Notes: generated by a model not told the origin, from the letters alone. A DNA stretch of 64,000 nucleotides from Pseudomonadota bacterium (GCA_021802555.1 JAJZRU010000007.1:1-64000); one strand, 5' to 3'; shown: positions 53,379 through 63,261, numbered from the stretch's first letter. A program made the numbers and translations.

Positions 53379-54596
53379 GTGACCTTTACCGCGATGAGAT
53401 CTGCCATGTCTGTCATCTCTGTGCCATCCGCTGCAAGCGAGGCCTTGCCGGGGGCCTCTTCCGGCGCGCCGCCGGAAGAGGCCGGCGCTGCGCCGTTCGC
53501 CCAAGTGCTCGCCAAGGCCGCTGCCGCAGGGCCGGGCGATCGCGCCGCCAACGCCAAGCCACAAGCAGCCGCCGCGGCCAAGCCGGCAGCCGGCCAGGGG
53601 CAGGACGCTGCGCCGCTGGCGGCGGTGCTGGCCGCCATGCTGCCCGAGCCCGCAGGCGCGCCGCCAGGCCAGGCCGAGGCGCCGCGCCGCGAATCCGCGC
53701 CCGAGAAAGACAGGGCGCCGCCGATGGGGCAGGGCGGCAATGGTTTGCCGCCCCTTGCCGTTCCTCTGATGCTTGCGTCTCCGCTGCAAAAACCGGCCGC
53801 GCCCGGGGCAGGCGGGGCGCAGGCGACCTCCGCTCCCGTCGGCGATGGGCTGCCGCGCGCGCAGTCGCGGATCCCGGGGGAAGCGCTGTTGCCGGGGGCG
53901 GTGCATGTCGACGCCAAAACGGGCTACCCGGCGGTCGCGGCCGGCGTGCAGCAGCTGCCGGCCGCGCACGGCGCGGAGGCCGGGGCGCCCGCCCCCGTCG
54001 TTTCGACGTTGCGCCAGGCGCCGGAAGCCGGCGCGCCGGCACCGCTTGATGCGGCCCAGGCCGGGTATGCGGCCGCGGCGCCGTCGCGTGCGGAAGCCGC
54101 GCCCGGTGCGCTGCCGGCCGCGGGCGCGGCCCAGCTTCCCTGGATGCCGCCGACGGCCAATGCCCAGCCGGCGGCTCCGCAGGCGACGGTCGCGGCGCCA
54201 CTGGCTTCGCCGCACTGGGCCCAGGATCTCGGCGCGCAATTGCTCATCGGCATCCAGGGCAACGCCCAGACGCTCACGCTGCACGTCAACCCCCCACAGC
54301 TCGGGCCGCTGCAAGTCCACCTGCAAGTGAGCGACGGCCAGGCCAGCGCGCTGTTCGTCTCGCCGCATCTGGCGGTGCGCCAGGCGCTGGAAGGCGCCAT
54401 GCCGCAATTGAGGGACATTTTCGCCGGCGCCGGCATGGGGCTCCTGCAAGCCCAGGTGAGCGCCGACGGCGGCGGCGCGCGCCGCGACCCGCCCCGGCAG
54501 GGCGGCCGCGCACACGGGGCATTGCCGGTCGGGGAAGAGGAAAGCGCGTCCGGCTACGCCTACTGGCGGGCGGGATTCGTCAACACCTACGTTTGA
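53379..54596 (+). CDS. fliK: Hook-length control protein FliK
   Basis: About 405 residues, very rich in Ala, Pro and Gly in the first 270, with a conserved C-terminal domain (TLTLHVNPPQLGPLQVHLQVSDGQASALFVSPHLAVRQALEGAMPQLRDIF) that interacts with FlhB. FliK measures the hook and switches export from hook to filament. The start is uncertain: GTG 53379, ATG 53394 or ATG 53406; GAGAGG is closest to the first. Confidence 0.9.
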   Translation: MTFTAMRSAMSVISVPSAASEALPGASSGAPPEEAGAAPFAQVLAKAAAAGPGDRAANAKPQAAAAAKPAAGQGQDAAPLAAVLAAMLPEPAGAPPGQAEAPRRESAPEKDRAPPMGQGGNGLPPLAVPLMLASPLQKPAAPGAGGAQATSAPVGDGLPRAQSRIPGEALLPGAVHVDAKTGYPAVAAGVQQLPAAHGAEAGAPAPVVSTLRQAPEAGAPAPLDAAQAGYAAAAPSRAEAAPGALPAAGAAQLPWMPPTANAQPAAPQATVAAPLASPHWAQDLGAQLLIGIQGNAQTLTLHVNPPQLGPLQVHLQVSDGQASALFVSPHLAVRQALEGAMPQLRDIFAGAGMGLLQAQVSADGGGARRDPPRQGGRAHGALPVGEEESASGYAYWRAGFVNTYV

Positions 54597-54628
54597 GCGG
54601 GGCCTGAGCGGCACCTGCGGAGAGGCGC

Positions 54629-55159
54629 ATGGAAGAAGAAGTTCCGGTTGAGATCGAAGAAGAGGCCGCCGAGAGAAAAAAAGGCGGCGGCAAGAAAAAA
54701 TTCATCTTGCTGCTCGTTCTGTTTATGCTTGCCGGCGGCGGGGCTGCATGGTGGTTCCTGCTGCGCCCGCAGACGGCGCCCAGCCCGGAGGCCCTGGCGG
54801 CAGAGAAGGAAAAGCACATGCATTTCATCTCGCTGGAGCCGTTCGTCACGAATCTGGCGAGTCAGGACGGGAGCATGCATTATCTGCAGGTGAAGATCGA
54901 TCTGAAGACCTATGATTCCAAGGCCGACGAGCAGGTGACGACGATGATGCCCGAGATACGCAACGTCATCCTCAAGATACTGGCCGGCCAAGCGGCCAAT
55001 CAGGTGGGCACGGTGGCGGGCCGCGAGGCGCTGCGCGGACAGATCCTGGCCGCGGTGAACGAATTGCTGGCGACGCGCGGCGGCATCCTGCCCGCCCCCA
55101 AAGCTGCCAAGTCAGCGCCCATCGCGGGCGTTTATTTCACGGCGTTCGTGGTGCAGTAA
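54629..55159 (+). CDS. fliL: Stator-associated membrane protein FliL
   Basis: A 176-residue protein with an acidic N-terminus and Lys-rich segment (ERKKGGGKKK), one membrane helix (FILLLVLFMLAGGGAAWWFLL), and a periplasmic FliL domain (MHFISLEPFVTNLASQDGSMHYLQVKIDLKT). FliL surrounds the stator in several genera and boosts torque. It ends at the fliM start. Confidence 0.92.
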   Translation: MEEEVPVEIEEEAAERKKGGGKKKFILLLVLFMLAGGGAAWWFLLRPQTAPSPEALAAEKEKHMHFISLEPFVTNLASQDGSMHYLQVKIDLKTYDSKADEQVTTMMPEIRNVILKILAGQAANQVGTVAGREALRGQILAAVNELLATRGGILPAPKAAKSAPIAGVYFTAFVVQ

Positions 55160-56166
55160 TGGTCAAGGAAGTTTTATCCCAGGAAGAGGTCGATGCCCTG
55201 TTCCAGGGAATGCAGGGCGAGGACGAGCAGGCCGAGCGGGAGCCGCCGCAGGAAGGCGGGGTGCGCCCCTATGACCTGGCCAACCAGGACCGCATCGTGC
55301 GCGGGCGCATGCCGACCCTGGAGGTCATCAACGAGCGCTTCGCGCGGCTGTGGCGGGTGAGCCTGTTCAACTTCCTGCGCCGCGCCGCGGAGATTTCCGT
55401 GGCCGGCGTGCGTGTCATGAAATATGGCGAGTTCACGCGCAACCTGGTGGTGCCCAGCAACCTCAATCTGGTGCAGATCAAGCCGCTGCGCGGAACGTCG
55501 CTGTTCATCATCGACCCCCGCCTGGTGTTTACGGTCGTGGACAATTTCTTCGGCGGCGACGGGCGCTTCCACGCGCGCATCGAGGGGCGCGATTTCACGG
55601 CCCTGGAACAGCGCATCATCCGCCGCATGCTCGACATGGTGTTCCGCGACTACCGCACCGCGTGGAAGCCGGTGCTGGCGCTGGAGCCCGAATTGACCCG
55701 CTCGGAGGTCAATCCGCAGTTCGTCAACGTGGCCACGCCCACCGAAGTGGTGATCGTCTCGACCTTCAACGTCGAGATCGAGGGCGGCGGCGGCAGCTTC
55801 CATGTCTGCATCCCGTACAGCATGGTGGAGCCGATACGCGACCAGCTCACCACCGGCATGACCGCCGACCGCACCGAAGTCGATCAGCGCTGGATGCGCG
55901 CCTTGCAGGGCGAAATGCGGGAAGCCGAAATAGAGATCGAAGTCGAATTGCTGCAGTGCGAGGTCCTGGTCAAGGATCTGCTCGCCCTGCGCGTAGGGGA
56001 TGTCATACCCGTGGAGATGCCCGAGAACGTGGTGGCCCGGGTCGACCATATCCCCATCTTGGAGGCCGCCTATGGGGTGCGCGACGGACGCTATGCCCTG
56101 AAGGTCAAACAGCACCTCATGCTGGAGGGCGACGCGGCGCAATTGCAAAGGAAATTCTATGGCTGA
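55159..56166 (+). CDS. fliM: Motor switch protein FliM
   Basis: A 335-residue switch protein. The N-terminal CheY-binding peptide is VLSQEEVDALFQG, followed by RGRMPTLEVINERFARLWR and the conserved GGXG-like FFGGDGRFHARIEGRDFT. The C-terminal SpoA domain is MREAEIEIEVELLQCEVLVKDLLALRVGDVIPV. It forms the C ring with FliG and FliN. It overlaps fliN. Confidence 0.96.
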   Translation: MVKEVLSQEEVDALFQGMQGEDEQAEREPPQEGGVRPYDLANQDRIVRGRMPTLEVINERFARLWRVSLFNFLRRAAEISVAGVRVMKYGEFTRNLVVPSNLNLVQIKPLRGTSLFIIDPRLVFTVVDNFFGGDGRFHARIEGRDFTALEQRIIRRMLDMVFRDYRTAWKPVLALEPELTRSEVNPQFVNVATPTEVVIVSTFNVEIEGGGGSFHVCIPYSMVEPIRDQLTTGMTADRTEVDQRWMRALQGEMREAEIEIEVELLQCEVLVKDLLALRVGDVIPVEMPENVVARVDHIPILEAAYGVRDGRYALKVKQHLMLEGDAAQLQRKFYG

Positions 56167-56590
56167 GACAGAACAATCCGGCGCGCCGGCCGACGCCGGC
56201 TCCCCGGACCCGGCGGATGACTGGGCCGCCGCCCTGGCGGAGCAGGGGGCTCCGGCCACCGCCCCCGCCGAGGCGGCGCGCCCGGCTTCCTTCCAGGAAC
56301 TGAAAGCCGAAACACCGCTGGGGCCGGTGGAGGAGAAGCTGGAACTGGTGATGGACATCCCGGTGACCCTGTCGGTCGAACTGGGGCGCACCAAGATCCA
56401 GATACGCGAGCTGCTCCAGCTGGCCCAGGGGTCGGTGGTCGATCTCGACCGTTTGGCCGGCGAGCCCATGGACGTGCTGGTCAACGGTTTTCTCATCGCG
56501 CGCGGCGAAGTGGTATTGGTGAACGACAAGTTCGGCATACGCCTGACCGACATCATCAGCCCCACGGAGCGCGCCAAGCGCCTCGCCTGA
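56159..56590 (+). CDS. fliN: Motor switch protein FliN
   Basis: A 143-residue protein with an acidic, Pro/Ala-rich N-terminal half and a C-terminal SpoA domain (LELVMDIPVTLSVELGRTKIQIRELLQLAQGSVVDLDRL ... KFGIRLTDIISPTER), which ends the C ring. It overlaps fliM by 8 bases. A hairpin with a T-tract separates it from fliO. Confidence 0.95.
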   Translation: MAETEQSGAPADAGSPDPADDWAAALAEQGAPATAPAEAARPASFQELKAETPLGPVEEKLELVMDIPVTLSVELGRTKIQIRELLQLAQGSVVDLDRLAGEPMDVLVNGFLIARGEVVLVNDKFGIRLTDIISPTERAKRLA

Positions 56591-56634
56591 GGCGCGGCAC
56601 CCGCGGCGGCGCCTGCGCGGCGCCGTCCGCCGGC

Positions 56635-56665
56635 GCGGCGTAAAAAAACCGTCGCCGCTTTTTTT
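56635..56665 (+). terminator. Intrinsic terminator candidate between fliN and fliO
   Basis: GCGGCG (56635-56640) and CGCCGC (56653-56658) form a 6-base stem with a 12-base loop followed by seven T. Two related words (AAAAAAACCGTCGCC and AAAAAAACGTCGCC) lie in direct repeat at 56642-56656 and about 56675-56688. A terminator inside the fliE-flhF run would lower expression of the export-gate genes downstream, or require a promoter that I cannot see. Confidence 0.5.
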
Positions 56666-56692
56666 CCCCTCGTCAAAAAAACGTCGCCTGCC

Positions 56693-57049
56693 ATGGTTGC
56701 CTCCTCCGCTGCTGATCCTTTTTCCTGGCTCGAACTGCTCAAAGTATTGGCAGGGCTGCTCCTGGTCATCGTCCTCATGGTTGCAGCGCTTTGGCTGCTG
56801 CGCCGCGCCCAGCCTGGCACGGCGGCCGGCACGCAGCATCTGCGCGTGCTCGCCGTGCTGCCTCTGGGGCCGCGGGAACGCCTCTTGCTTATCCAGGTGG
56901 GCGGGCAGCAATTGTTGCTGGGCGCAGGCCCCCAGGGGCTGCGCACCCTGCACGTGCTGCCGGAGCCCCTGGCGTTTTCCGCGCCCGAGGCGGCCGGCTT
57001 CCCGGAATGGCTGCGCAAAGTGATGGAAAGGAGAGGTTCGAGTCCATGA
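56693..57049 (+). CDS. fliO: Flagellar biosynthetic protein FliO
   Basis: A 118-residue protein with one membrane helix ([22 protein letters not shown]) and a small cytoplasmic beta domain with [33 protein letters not shown], as in FliO. FliO stabilises FliP during assembly of the export gate. Its stop overlaps the fliP ATG. Confidence 0.9.
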   Translation: MVASSAADPFSWLELLKVLAGLLLVIVLMVAALWLLRRAQPGTAAGTQHLRVLAVLPLGPRERLLLIQVGGQQLLLGAGPQGLRTLHVLPEPLAFSAPEAAGFPEWLRKVMERRGSSP

Positions 57050-57798
57050 GCAGAACGACGACGGCCGGCTGCATCGCCGGCCTGATACTGATGGCTCTGC
57101 CGGTGCTGGCCCCGGCGGCCGGCCTGCCGGCCTTCACCGCCACGCCCGCAGCGGGCGGCGGCACGCAATACAGCCTCAGTATCCAGACGCTGCTGTTCAT
57201 GACGGCCCTGGTGTTCCTGCCCGCCATGCTGCTCATGATGACGGCCTTCACGCGCATCGTCATCGTCCTTTCCCTGCTGCGCCAGGCGCTCGGAACATCG
57301 CAGATGCCGCCCAACCAGATACTCGTGGGCCTCTCGCTGTTCCTCACCTTCTTCGTCATGGCGCCGGTGTTCCAGAAAATCAACGACACCGCGCTGACGC
57401 CCCTGCTGGACAACCGGATGCCCCTCGTGCAGGCCGTGGAAACCGGCTCGGCGCCGCTCAAGCAGTTCATGCTGAGCCAGACGCGCAGCGACGACATCGC
57501 CCTGTTCGTCAAGCTTTCGGGGCGCAAGACCCTGGCGTCGCCGCAAGCCACGCCCATGACCCTGCTCATTCCGGCCTTCGTCACCTCCGAGCTGAAGACG
57601 GCGTTCCAGATCGGCTTCATCATTTTCATTCCCTTTCTCATCATCGACATGGTGGTGGCCGCCGTGCTCATGTCCATGGGCATGATGATGCTGTCGCCGG
57701 TGACGGTGTCCTTTCCCTTCAAGCTGATGCTCTTCGTCCTGGTCAATGGCTGGGATCTGGTCATCGGCTCCCTCGTGCAGAGCTTCGCCCACCCATGA
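57046..57798 (+). CDS. fliP: Flagellar export gate protein FliP
   Basis: A 250-residue protein with a cleaved signal-like N-terminus and four membrane helices. Family signatures: [55 protein letters not shown] and [23 protein letters not shown]. With FliQ and FliR it forms the helical export gate. Start ATG 57046 overlaps fliO; stop overlaps fliQ. Confidence 0.96.
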   Translation: MSRTTTAGCIAGLILMALPVLAPAAGLPAFTATPAAGGGTQYSLSIQTLLFMTALVFLPAMLLMMTAFTRIVIVLSLLRQALGTSQMPPNQILVGLSLFLTFFVMAPVFQKINDTALTPLLDNRMPLVQAVETGSAPLKQFMLSQTRSDDIALFVKLSGRKTLASPQATPMTLLIPAFVTSELKTAFQIGFIIFIPFLIIDMVVAAVLMSMGMMMLSPVTVSFPFKLMLFVLVNGWDLVIGSLVQSFAHP

Positions 57799-58067
57799 GC
57801 CCCGAACTCGTCACCTCCCTGGGACAGCAGGCCCTGTGGGTCATGCTGCTGGTTTCCCTGCCCCTGCTGGGCGTCGCCCTGGTGGTCGGCCTCATCATCA
57901 GCCTGCTGCAGGCTGCCACCCAGTTGAACGAAATGACCCTGAGCTTCGTGCCCAAGATGATCGCCATCGGCGTGGCGGCGGTGCTGGCCGGCCCCTGGAT
58001 GCTGCACCTGATGATGGATTTCACCATCCGCCTGTTCCAGGAAATCCCGGGGATGCTGAACGGATGA
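57795..58067 (+). CDS. fliQ: Flagellar export gate protein FliQ
   Basis: A 90-residue protein with two membrane helices ([33 protein letters not shown] ... [22 protein letters not shown]). It is part of the FliPQR gate. It overlaps fliP (ATGA) and fliR. Confidence 0.95.
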   Translation: MSPELVTSLGQQALWVMLLVSLPLLGVALVVGLIISLLQAATQLNEMTLSFVPKMIAIGVAAVLAGPWMLHLMMDFTIRLFQEIPGMLNG

Positions 58068-58849
58068 TCACGTTCACCAGCCAGCAGCTGGCGGCCTGGA
58101 TGGGGGCCTTTTTCTGGCCCTTCGTGCGCATCCTGGCGCTGTTGAGCACCGCTCCGGTGTTCGGTGCGCCCCAGGTGCCCATGCGCGTGCGCGCCGGCCT
58201 GGCGCTGGCCATCGCCGTGGCGCTCGCGCCCGCGCTGCCGGCCATGCCGACGCTGGATTTTCTCTCCGGCGCCGGGGTGGTACTGCTGCTGCAGCAAATC
58301 CTCATCGGCGCGGCCCTGGGCATGACCGTGCTGCTGGTGTTCACCACCGTGCAGTTCGCCGGCACGATCATGGGGCTGCAGATGGGCCTGGGGTTTTCCT
58401 CCCTCTTCGATCCGGTGCAGGGCGTACAGATCACTACGCTGGCGAGTTTCCTGAACCTCCTGGCCATCCTGCTTTTTTTGGGCTTCGACGGCCACATCCT
58501 GCTGCTGGGCGTGCTGGCGCGCAGTTTCGCACTGCTGCCGGTGAGCCCGGGCATGGGCTTGGCCAGCAGCGCTTGGCACACGCTGGTGCTGGAGGGCGGC
58601 GTGATTTTCAGCCTCGGCCTGGCGCTGGCGGCGCCGGTGGTGGGCGTCCTGCTGATCGCCAACATCGGCATGGGTGTGCTGAGCAAAATGGCACCCCAGC
58701 TCAACATCTTCGCCGTGGGTTTCCCTTTGTTCTTCCTGCTCGGCTTTGCCGCGCTCTACTTCCTCATGCCCTACCTGGCGCAGGTGGTGAGGCATCTGGT
58801 GGAAATGAGCGTGGAACTGGGCGGGGCCCTCCTGCGGCAACGGGCCTGA
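58064..58849 (+). CDS. fliR: Flagellar export gate protein FliR
   Basis: A 261-residue multi-span membrane protein (FFWPFVRILALLSTAPVFGAPQVPMRVRAGLALA ... GLQMGLGFSSLFDPVQG), the third gate component. Start ATG 58064 overlaps the fliQ stop; flhB follows after nine bases. Confidence 0.95.
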   Translation: MITFTSQQLAAWMGAFFWPFVRILALLSTAPVFGAPQVPMRVRAGLALAIAVALAPALPAMPTLDFLSGAGVVLLLQQILIGAALGMTVLLVFTTVQFAGTIMGLQMGLGFSSLFDPVQGVQITTLASFLNLLAILLFLGFDGHILLLGVLARSFALLPVSPGMGLASSAWHTLVLEGGVIFSLGLALAAPVVGVLLIANIGMGVLSKMAPQLNIFAVGFPLFFLLGFAALYFLMPYLAQVVRHLVEMSVELGGALLRQRA

Positions 58850-58858
58850 GGCGGCGCC

Positions 58859-59977
58859 ATGGCGGAAGAAACGGGCCAGGAAAGATCCTTACCGGCGACG
58901 CTCAAGCGCCGCGAGGAGGCACGCAAGAAAGGCCAGGTGGCGCGCTCGCGCGAGCTCATCACCAGCCTGCTGCTGCTGGGGGTGGCGGGGCTGCTCTACC
59001 TGGGCGGCGGCGCCATATACGACGCGGCGCAGCGGCTGCTGACCGGCGGCCTGGCGATCGACCGCAGCGCCGCCATGGATCCCCAGCACGCCCTCGCGCT
59101 GGCGGGCGGCCTCTTGGGCGAGGGCGCCATGCTGCTTGCGCCCGTGCTGCTGGTGGCCATGCTGGCGAGCGTCGCGGGCGGGCTGGCCCTGGGTGGCTGG
59201 CTGTTCAGCACCGAGGCGCTGATGCCGGATTTCGGCCGCGTCAATCCGCTCACGGGCCTGCAGCGCATGTTTTCCCTGACGGGGGCGCTGGAGCTCGTCA
59301 AGGCCCTGCTCAAGGCCCTGGTGGTGGGCGTCGCGGCCATGCTCATTTTATGGGCGCTGCGCGGCCATCTGCTGGGCCTGATCCAGACCGATCCGCGCAC
59401 CGCCCCGGTGGCGCTGGCCGAGCTGAGCGCGCGCACCTTTCTGTGGCTGGCGGCCGCCTCGCTGCTGGTGGCGGCCTTCGACGTGCCCTATCAAATCTTC
59501 TCGCTCAACCGCAAGCTCAAGATGTCGCGCCAGGAAGTCCAGGACGAGGCGCGGGAAACCGAAGGCAACCCGCAGCTCAAGGCGCGCATCCGCAGCCTGC
59601 AGAAGGAGCGCGCGCGCCAGCGCATGATGGCGGCGGTGCCCAAGGCCGACGTGGTGATCACCAACCCGACCCACTACGCCGTCGCCATCGCCTACCGGGA
59701 AGGCAGGCACGGCGCCCCGGTGGTGCTCGCAAAGGGCATGGACCTGATCGCGCAGAAAATCCGCGACACCGCGCGCGAGCACGGCGTGCCGGTGGTCGAA
59801 GCGCCGCCCCTGGCGCGCGCCCTGTACCGCCACGGCGAACTGGAGCGGGAGATTCCCGTGGCCCTGTATCGCGCGGTGGCCGAACTGCTCGCCTACGTCT
59901 ACCAGCTGCGTGTCGCGCCGGAGGCGCTGCCTCCCGAGGCGTGGCAGGTTCCTGAGGACATGGACATCAAGCAATGA
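58859..59977 (+). CDS. flhB: Flagellar export switch protein FlhB
   Basis: A 372-residue protein with four membrane helices and a cytoplasmic domain containing the autocleavage motif NPTH (ADVVITNPTHYAVAIAY), cleaved between Asn and Pro. FlhB changes substrate specificity from hook to filament in response to FliK. N-terminal TLKRREEARKKGQVARSREL is typical. It overlaps flhA (ATGA). Confidence 0.96.
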   Translation: MAEETGQERSLPATLKRREEARKKGQVARSRELITSLLLLGVAGLLYLGGGAIYDAAQRLLTGGLAIDRSAAMDPQHALALAGGLLGEGAMLLAPVLLVAMLASVAGGLALGGWLFSTEALMPDFGRVNPLTGLQRMFSLTGALELVKALLKALVVGVAAMLILWALRGHLLGLIQTDPRTAPVALAELSARTFLWLAAASLLVAAFDVPYQIFSLNRKLKMSRQEVQDEARETEGNPQLKARIRSLQKERARQRMMAAVPKADVVITNPTHYAVAIAYREGRHGAPVVLAKGMDLIAQKIRDTAREHGVPVVEAPPLARALYRHGELEREIPVALYRAVAELLAYVYQLRVAPEALPPEAWQVPEDMDIKQ

Positions 59978-62067
59978 ACGGCACGACTTCCGCTCCCGCC
60001 CAGGCCACGGCGCCCGTGCGCATGTGGCAGCGCCTGGACTGGCGCAACCTAGCCACGCCGCTGCTGGTCATCATGATCCTCATGATGCTGGTGGTGCCGC
60101 TGCCCACCTTCGTGCTGGACATCCTGTTCACGTTCAACATCACCCTGGCGCTGGTCATCCTGCTGGTCACGCTGTATCTGGCCAAGCCGCTGGATTTCGC
60201 CGCCTTTCCGACCGCGCTCTTGCTCACCACGCTGCTGCGCCTGTCGCTCAACGTCGCCGCGGCGCGCATCATCCTCATGTACGGCCAGAACGGCCACGGC
60301 GCGGCGGGGGAGGTGATCGAATCCTTCGGGCAATTCGTGGTGGGCGGCAATTACGCGGTCGGCATCATCATCTTCGCCATCCTGGTCATCATCAACTTCG
60401 TCGTCATCACCAAGGGCGCGGGGCGCATCGCCGAAGTCAGCGCCCGGTTCACCCTGGACGCCATGCCGGGCAAGCAGATGGCCATCGACGCCGACCTCAA
60501 CGCCGGCCTCATCGACCAGGAGGAGGCGCGCCGCCGGCGTGCGGAAATCGGCCAGGAGGCGGACTTCTTCGGCGCCATGGACGGCGCCAGCAAGTTCGTG
60601 CGCGGCGATGCCGTGGCGGCCATCCTCATCCTGCTCATCGACCTCATCGGCGGCCTCATCATCGGCGTCTGGCAGCATGGCCTGAGCGTGGGCGAGGCGG
60701 CGCAAAACTATACTCTGCTGAGCATCGGCGACGCTCTGGTGGCGCAGATCCCGGCCCTGGTGATCTCCATCGCCGCCGGCATCGTCATCAGCAATGTCAC
60801 CAGCGACCAGAACCTGGAAAGCCAGCTCAAGGGCCAGATTCTCTCCAATCCGCGCGCCCTGGGCCTGGCGGCGGCCATCCTGGGCGTCCTGGGGCTGGTG
60901 CCCGGCATGCCGCATCTGCCGTTCCTGGGCGCGGCCCTGCTGCTGGCGGGGCTGGTGCGCTACCGTGCCAAGCACGCCGCCGAGCAGGTGCCTGCGCCCG
61001 AGGCGGCCGCCGCGCCCGCGCCGGAAACGGAAGAGGTGAGCTGGGCCAGCGTCGAGCCCATCGACCCCCTGGCGCTGGAGGTGGGCTACCGGCTCATCCC
61101 CCTCGTCGATGCCGGGCAGCAGGGCGAGCTGCTGGCGCGCATCCGCGGCGTGCGACGGAAATTCGCCCAGGAGATGGGCTTCCTCGTGCCGGCCGTGCAC
61201 ATACGCGACAATCTGGAGCTGCGCCCCGGCGGCTACCGCATCACGGTCAAGGGTGTGGAAGTCGGCAGCGGCGAAATCTTCCCCGACCTCCTGATGGCCA
61301 TCAATCCCGGCCAGGTGCTGGGCGACCTCGCCGGCACGCCGACCACCGACCCCGCCTTCGGCCTGCCCGCGGTGTGGATCAACCGAGACAGCCGCGATCG
61401 CGCGCAAACCCTGGGCTACACGGTGGTGGATGCGGTGACGGTGGTCGCCACCCATTTGCACCAGATCCTGCAAAGCCGCGCCGCCGAGCTGCTCGGGCGC
61501 GAGGAGGCGGAGGGGTTGCTGGCGCATCTGGCCAGCCGTTCGCCCAAGCTGGTGGAAGACCTGGTGCCCAAGCTCATCACCGTGGACCGGCTGCGCAAGG
61601 TGCTGCAAAACCTTCTGGCCGAGGGCGTGCCCATCCGCGACATGCGCAGCATTGCCGAAGTGCTGGCGGAACATGCCGGCCAGGTGAGCGACAGCGACGA
61701 ACTCACCGCCCTGGTGCGCGCCGCCCTGGGCCCCTACATCGTGCAGGCCATTTCGCCCGGCAGCCAGGAGCTGTCGGTCGCGGTGCTGGACGGTCAGTTG
61801 GAAAACCTGCTGCAGAACAACCTGCGCGCGGGGGGCGACAAGGTTCCGCTCGAACCGGGGCTGGCCCAGCACCTCATGGAAAAAGCCACCGCCGTGATGC
61901 AGTCCATGGAATCAGGCGGGATGCAGCCCGTGCTGCTGACCGCGGCGCCGCTGCGCCAGTTCCTCGCCAAGCTGCTGGCGCGCCCCGCGCCGCGCCTGCG
62001 CGTGCTGTCCTATGCGGAAATTCCCGATCAAAAGCAAGTCCGAGTCATCGCCAGCCTGGGAGCGTAA
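59974..62067 (+). CDS. flhA: Flagellar export platform protein FlhA
   Basis: A 697-residue protein with eight membrane helices in the first half (conserved LRLSLNVAAARIIL, FVVGGNYAVGIIIFAILVIINFVVITKGAGRIAEVSARFTLDAMPGKQMAIDADL) and a large cytoplasmic domain forming the nonameric docking ring. It uses the proton motive force and receives chaperone-substrate complexes. It overlaps flhB; flhF starts three bases later. Confidence 0.97.
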   Translation: MNGTTSAPAQATAPVRMWQRLDWRNLATPLLVIMILMMLVVPLPTFVLDILFTFNITLALVILLVTLYLAKPLDFAAFPTALLLTTLLRLSLNVAAARIILMYGQNGHGAAGEVIESFGQFVVGGNYAVGIIIFAILVIINFVVITKGAGRIAEVSARFTLDAMPGKQMAIDADLNAGLIDQEEARRRRAEIGQEADFFGAMDGASKFVRGDAVAAILILLIDLIGGLIIGVWQHGLSVGEAAQNYTLLSIGDALVAQIPALVISIAAGIVISNVTSDQNLESQLKGQILSNPRALGLAAAILGVLGLVPGMPHLPFLGAALLLAGLVRYRAKHAAEQVPAPEAAAAPAPETEEVSWASVEPIDPLALEVGYRLIPLVDAGQQGELLARIRGVRRKFAQEMGFLVPAVHIRDNLELRPGGYRITVKGVEVGSGEIFPDLLMAINPGQVLGDLAGTPTTDPAFGLPAVWINRDSRDRAQTLGYTVVDAVTVVATHLHQILQSRAAELLGREEAEGLLAHLASRSPKLVEDLVPKLITVDRLRKVLQNLLAEGVPIRDMRSIAEVLAEHAGQVSDSDELTALVRAALGPYIVQAISPGSQELSVAVLDGQLENLLQNNLRAGGDKVPLEPGLAQHLMEKATAVMQSMESGGMQPVLLTAAPLRQFLAKLLARPAPRLRVLSYAEIPDQKQVRVIASLGA

Positions 62068-62070
62068 AGC

Positions 62071-63231
62071 GTGAAGATCAAGCGTTATACCGGCACCTCC
62101 AGCCGTGAAATCCTGCAGCGCATGCGGCGCGAACTGGGCGCCGACGCGGTCATCCTGTCCAACCGCGAAATCGTCGGCGGGGTGGAAATCGTCGCCGCCA
62201 TCGATTTCGAAGAAGTGAAAAGCGCGCTCGGGCGCACCCCGGCGGGGCCGCGTGCGGCGGCAGCTGCGGCACCCCGCGCGGCCGCCGCCCCCGCGCGGCC
62301 GGCCGCTTCGGCGCCCGCCCTGCCGCCCGCCGGCGGGGCTCCCTCGGTGCCGGCGGAAATGGCGCGCCTGTTCGCCGAAATGGCCGATCTGCGCCGGCTG
62401 CTGCAAAGCGGCGGGCCGGCGCCGGCGCTGCCGCCGCAACAGGCCAGCCTGATCGAGAGCGGATTCTCCCCCGCCTTCGTTCAGGCCTGCGCGCGCGAGT
62501 TTCCGGGGCCGGACGCGCTCAAGGCCTATCTGCGCGCGCATCTGCCGCTTGCGGCCGACCCCCTGGCCGGCGGCGGCGCGCACGCTTTCATCGGTCCGAC
62601 GGGGGTGGGCAAGACCACGACCATCGCCAAGCTCGCGGCGCGCCAAGTGCTGCGCCACGGCGCCGACGCCGTTGCCCTGATTACCCTGGATACCTACCGC
62701 ATCGGCGGTGTCGAACAACTGAAAATTTATGGGCGTATCCTGGGCGTGCCCGTGGCCGTGGCGCGCGGGGCGGATGAACTGGCCCGCCATCTGGCGGCAT
62801 TTTCCGGACGGCGCCACGTTTTCATCGACAGCATAGGCTTGAGCCCGCGCGATGAGCGCCTCAAGGAGCAATTGTCCTGGTTGCACGGTCTGGATGCGCA
62901 GGTCGGTAATGTGCTTGTCATGACCGGCGGCATGACCAAACCGTTTTATCAGGCGCTTAGTAAATCATATGAAGATCTGGACATGGCCGGTTGCGTCATC
63001 ACCAAGCTGGACGAGAGCGGCGCGCCGGGCGCGGCGCTGGAATGGCTCATGGAGCGTGCCCTGCCGCTGTGGTTCTGCACCGATGGCCAAGGCGTGCCGG
63101 AGGATATCCGCGCCGCCGACGCAGGCTATCTGGCGCGGCTGTTCCCCGCCGCTGGTGCGGAGGGCGCGGCAGCGCCTGTTTACCCCTTCAGTTCGCCCCG
63201 CGGAATGCCGTTGGCAATGCAGGGAACGTGA
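62071..63231 (+). CDS. flhF: Polar flagellum placement GTPase FlhF
   Basis: A 386-residue SRP-type GTPase. N-terminal B domain (KIKRYTGTSSREILQRMRRELGADAVILSNR), a Pro/Ala-rich linker, then the NG domain with P-loop IGPTGVGKTTTIAKLAA, DTYRIGGVEQLKIYG, DSIGLSPRDE and TKLDESGAPG. In the G3 motif the usual DTAG is DSIG. FlhF recruits the first flagellar parts to the pole. Start is GTG 62071, three bases after flhA. Confidence 0.95.
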   Translation: MKIKRYTGTSSREILQRMRRELGADAVILSNREIVGGVEIVAAIDFEEVKSALGRTPAGPRAAAAAAPRAAAAPARPAASAPALPPAGGAPSVPAEMARLFAEMADLRRLLQSGGPAPALPPQQASLIESGFSPAFVQACAREFPGPDALKAYLRAHLPLAADPLAGGGAHAFIGPTGVGKTTTIAKLAARQVLRHGADAVALITLDTYRIGGVEQLKIYGRILGVPVAVARGADELARHLAAFSGRRHVFIDSIGLSPRDERLKEQLSWLHGLDAQVGNVLVMTGGMTKPFYQALSKSYEDLDMAGCVITKLDESGAPGAALEWLMERALPLWFCTDGQGVPEDIRAADAGYLARLFPAAGAEGAAAPVYPFSSPRGMPLAMQGT

Positions 63232-63261
63232 GAAAACGCGCAGGAGCGAAACACAGGGCAA

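Noticed and set aside
55174-57792. 872-codon open frame opposite fliM to fliP
   Set aside because: Shadow frame across five well-supported overlapping genes on the other strand.
59910-62108. 732-codon frame overlapping flhA on the same strand
   Set aside because: Out-of-frame reading of flhA; Arg/Gly/Ala-rich with no membrane helices, whereas the flhA frame has eight.
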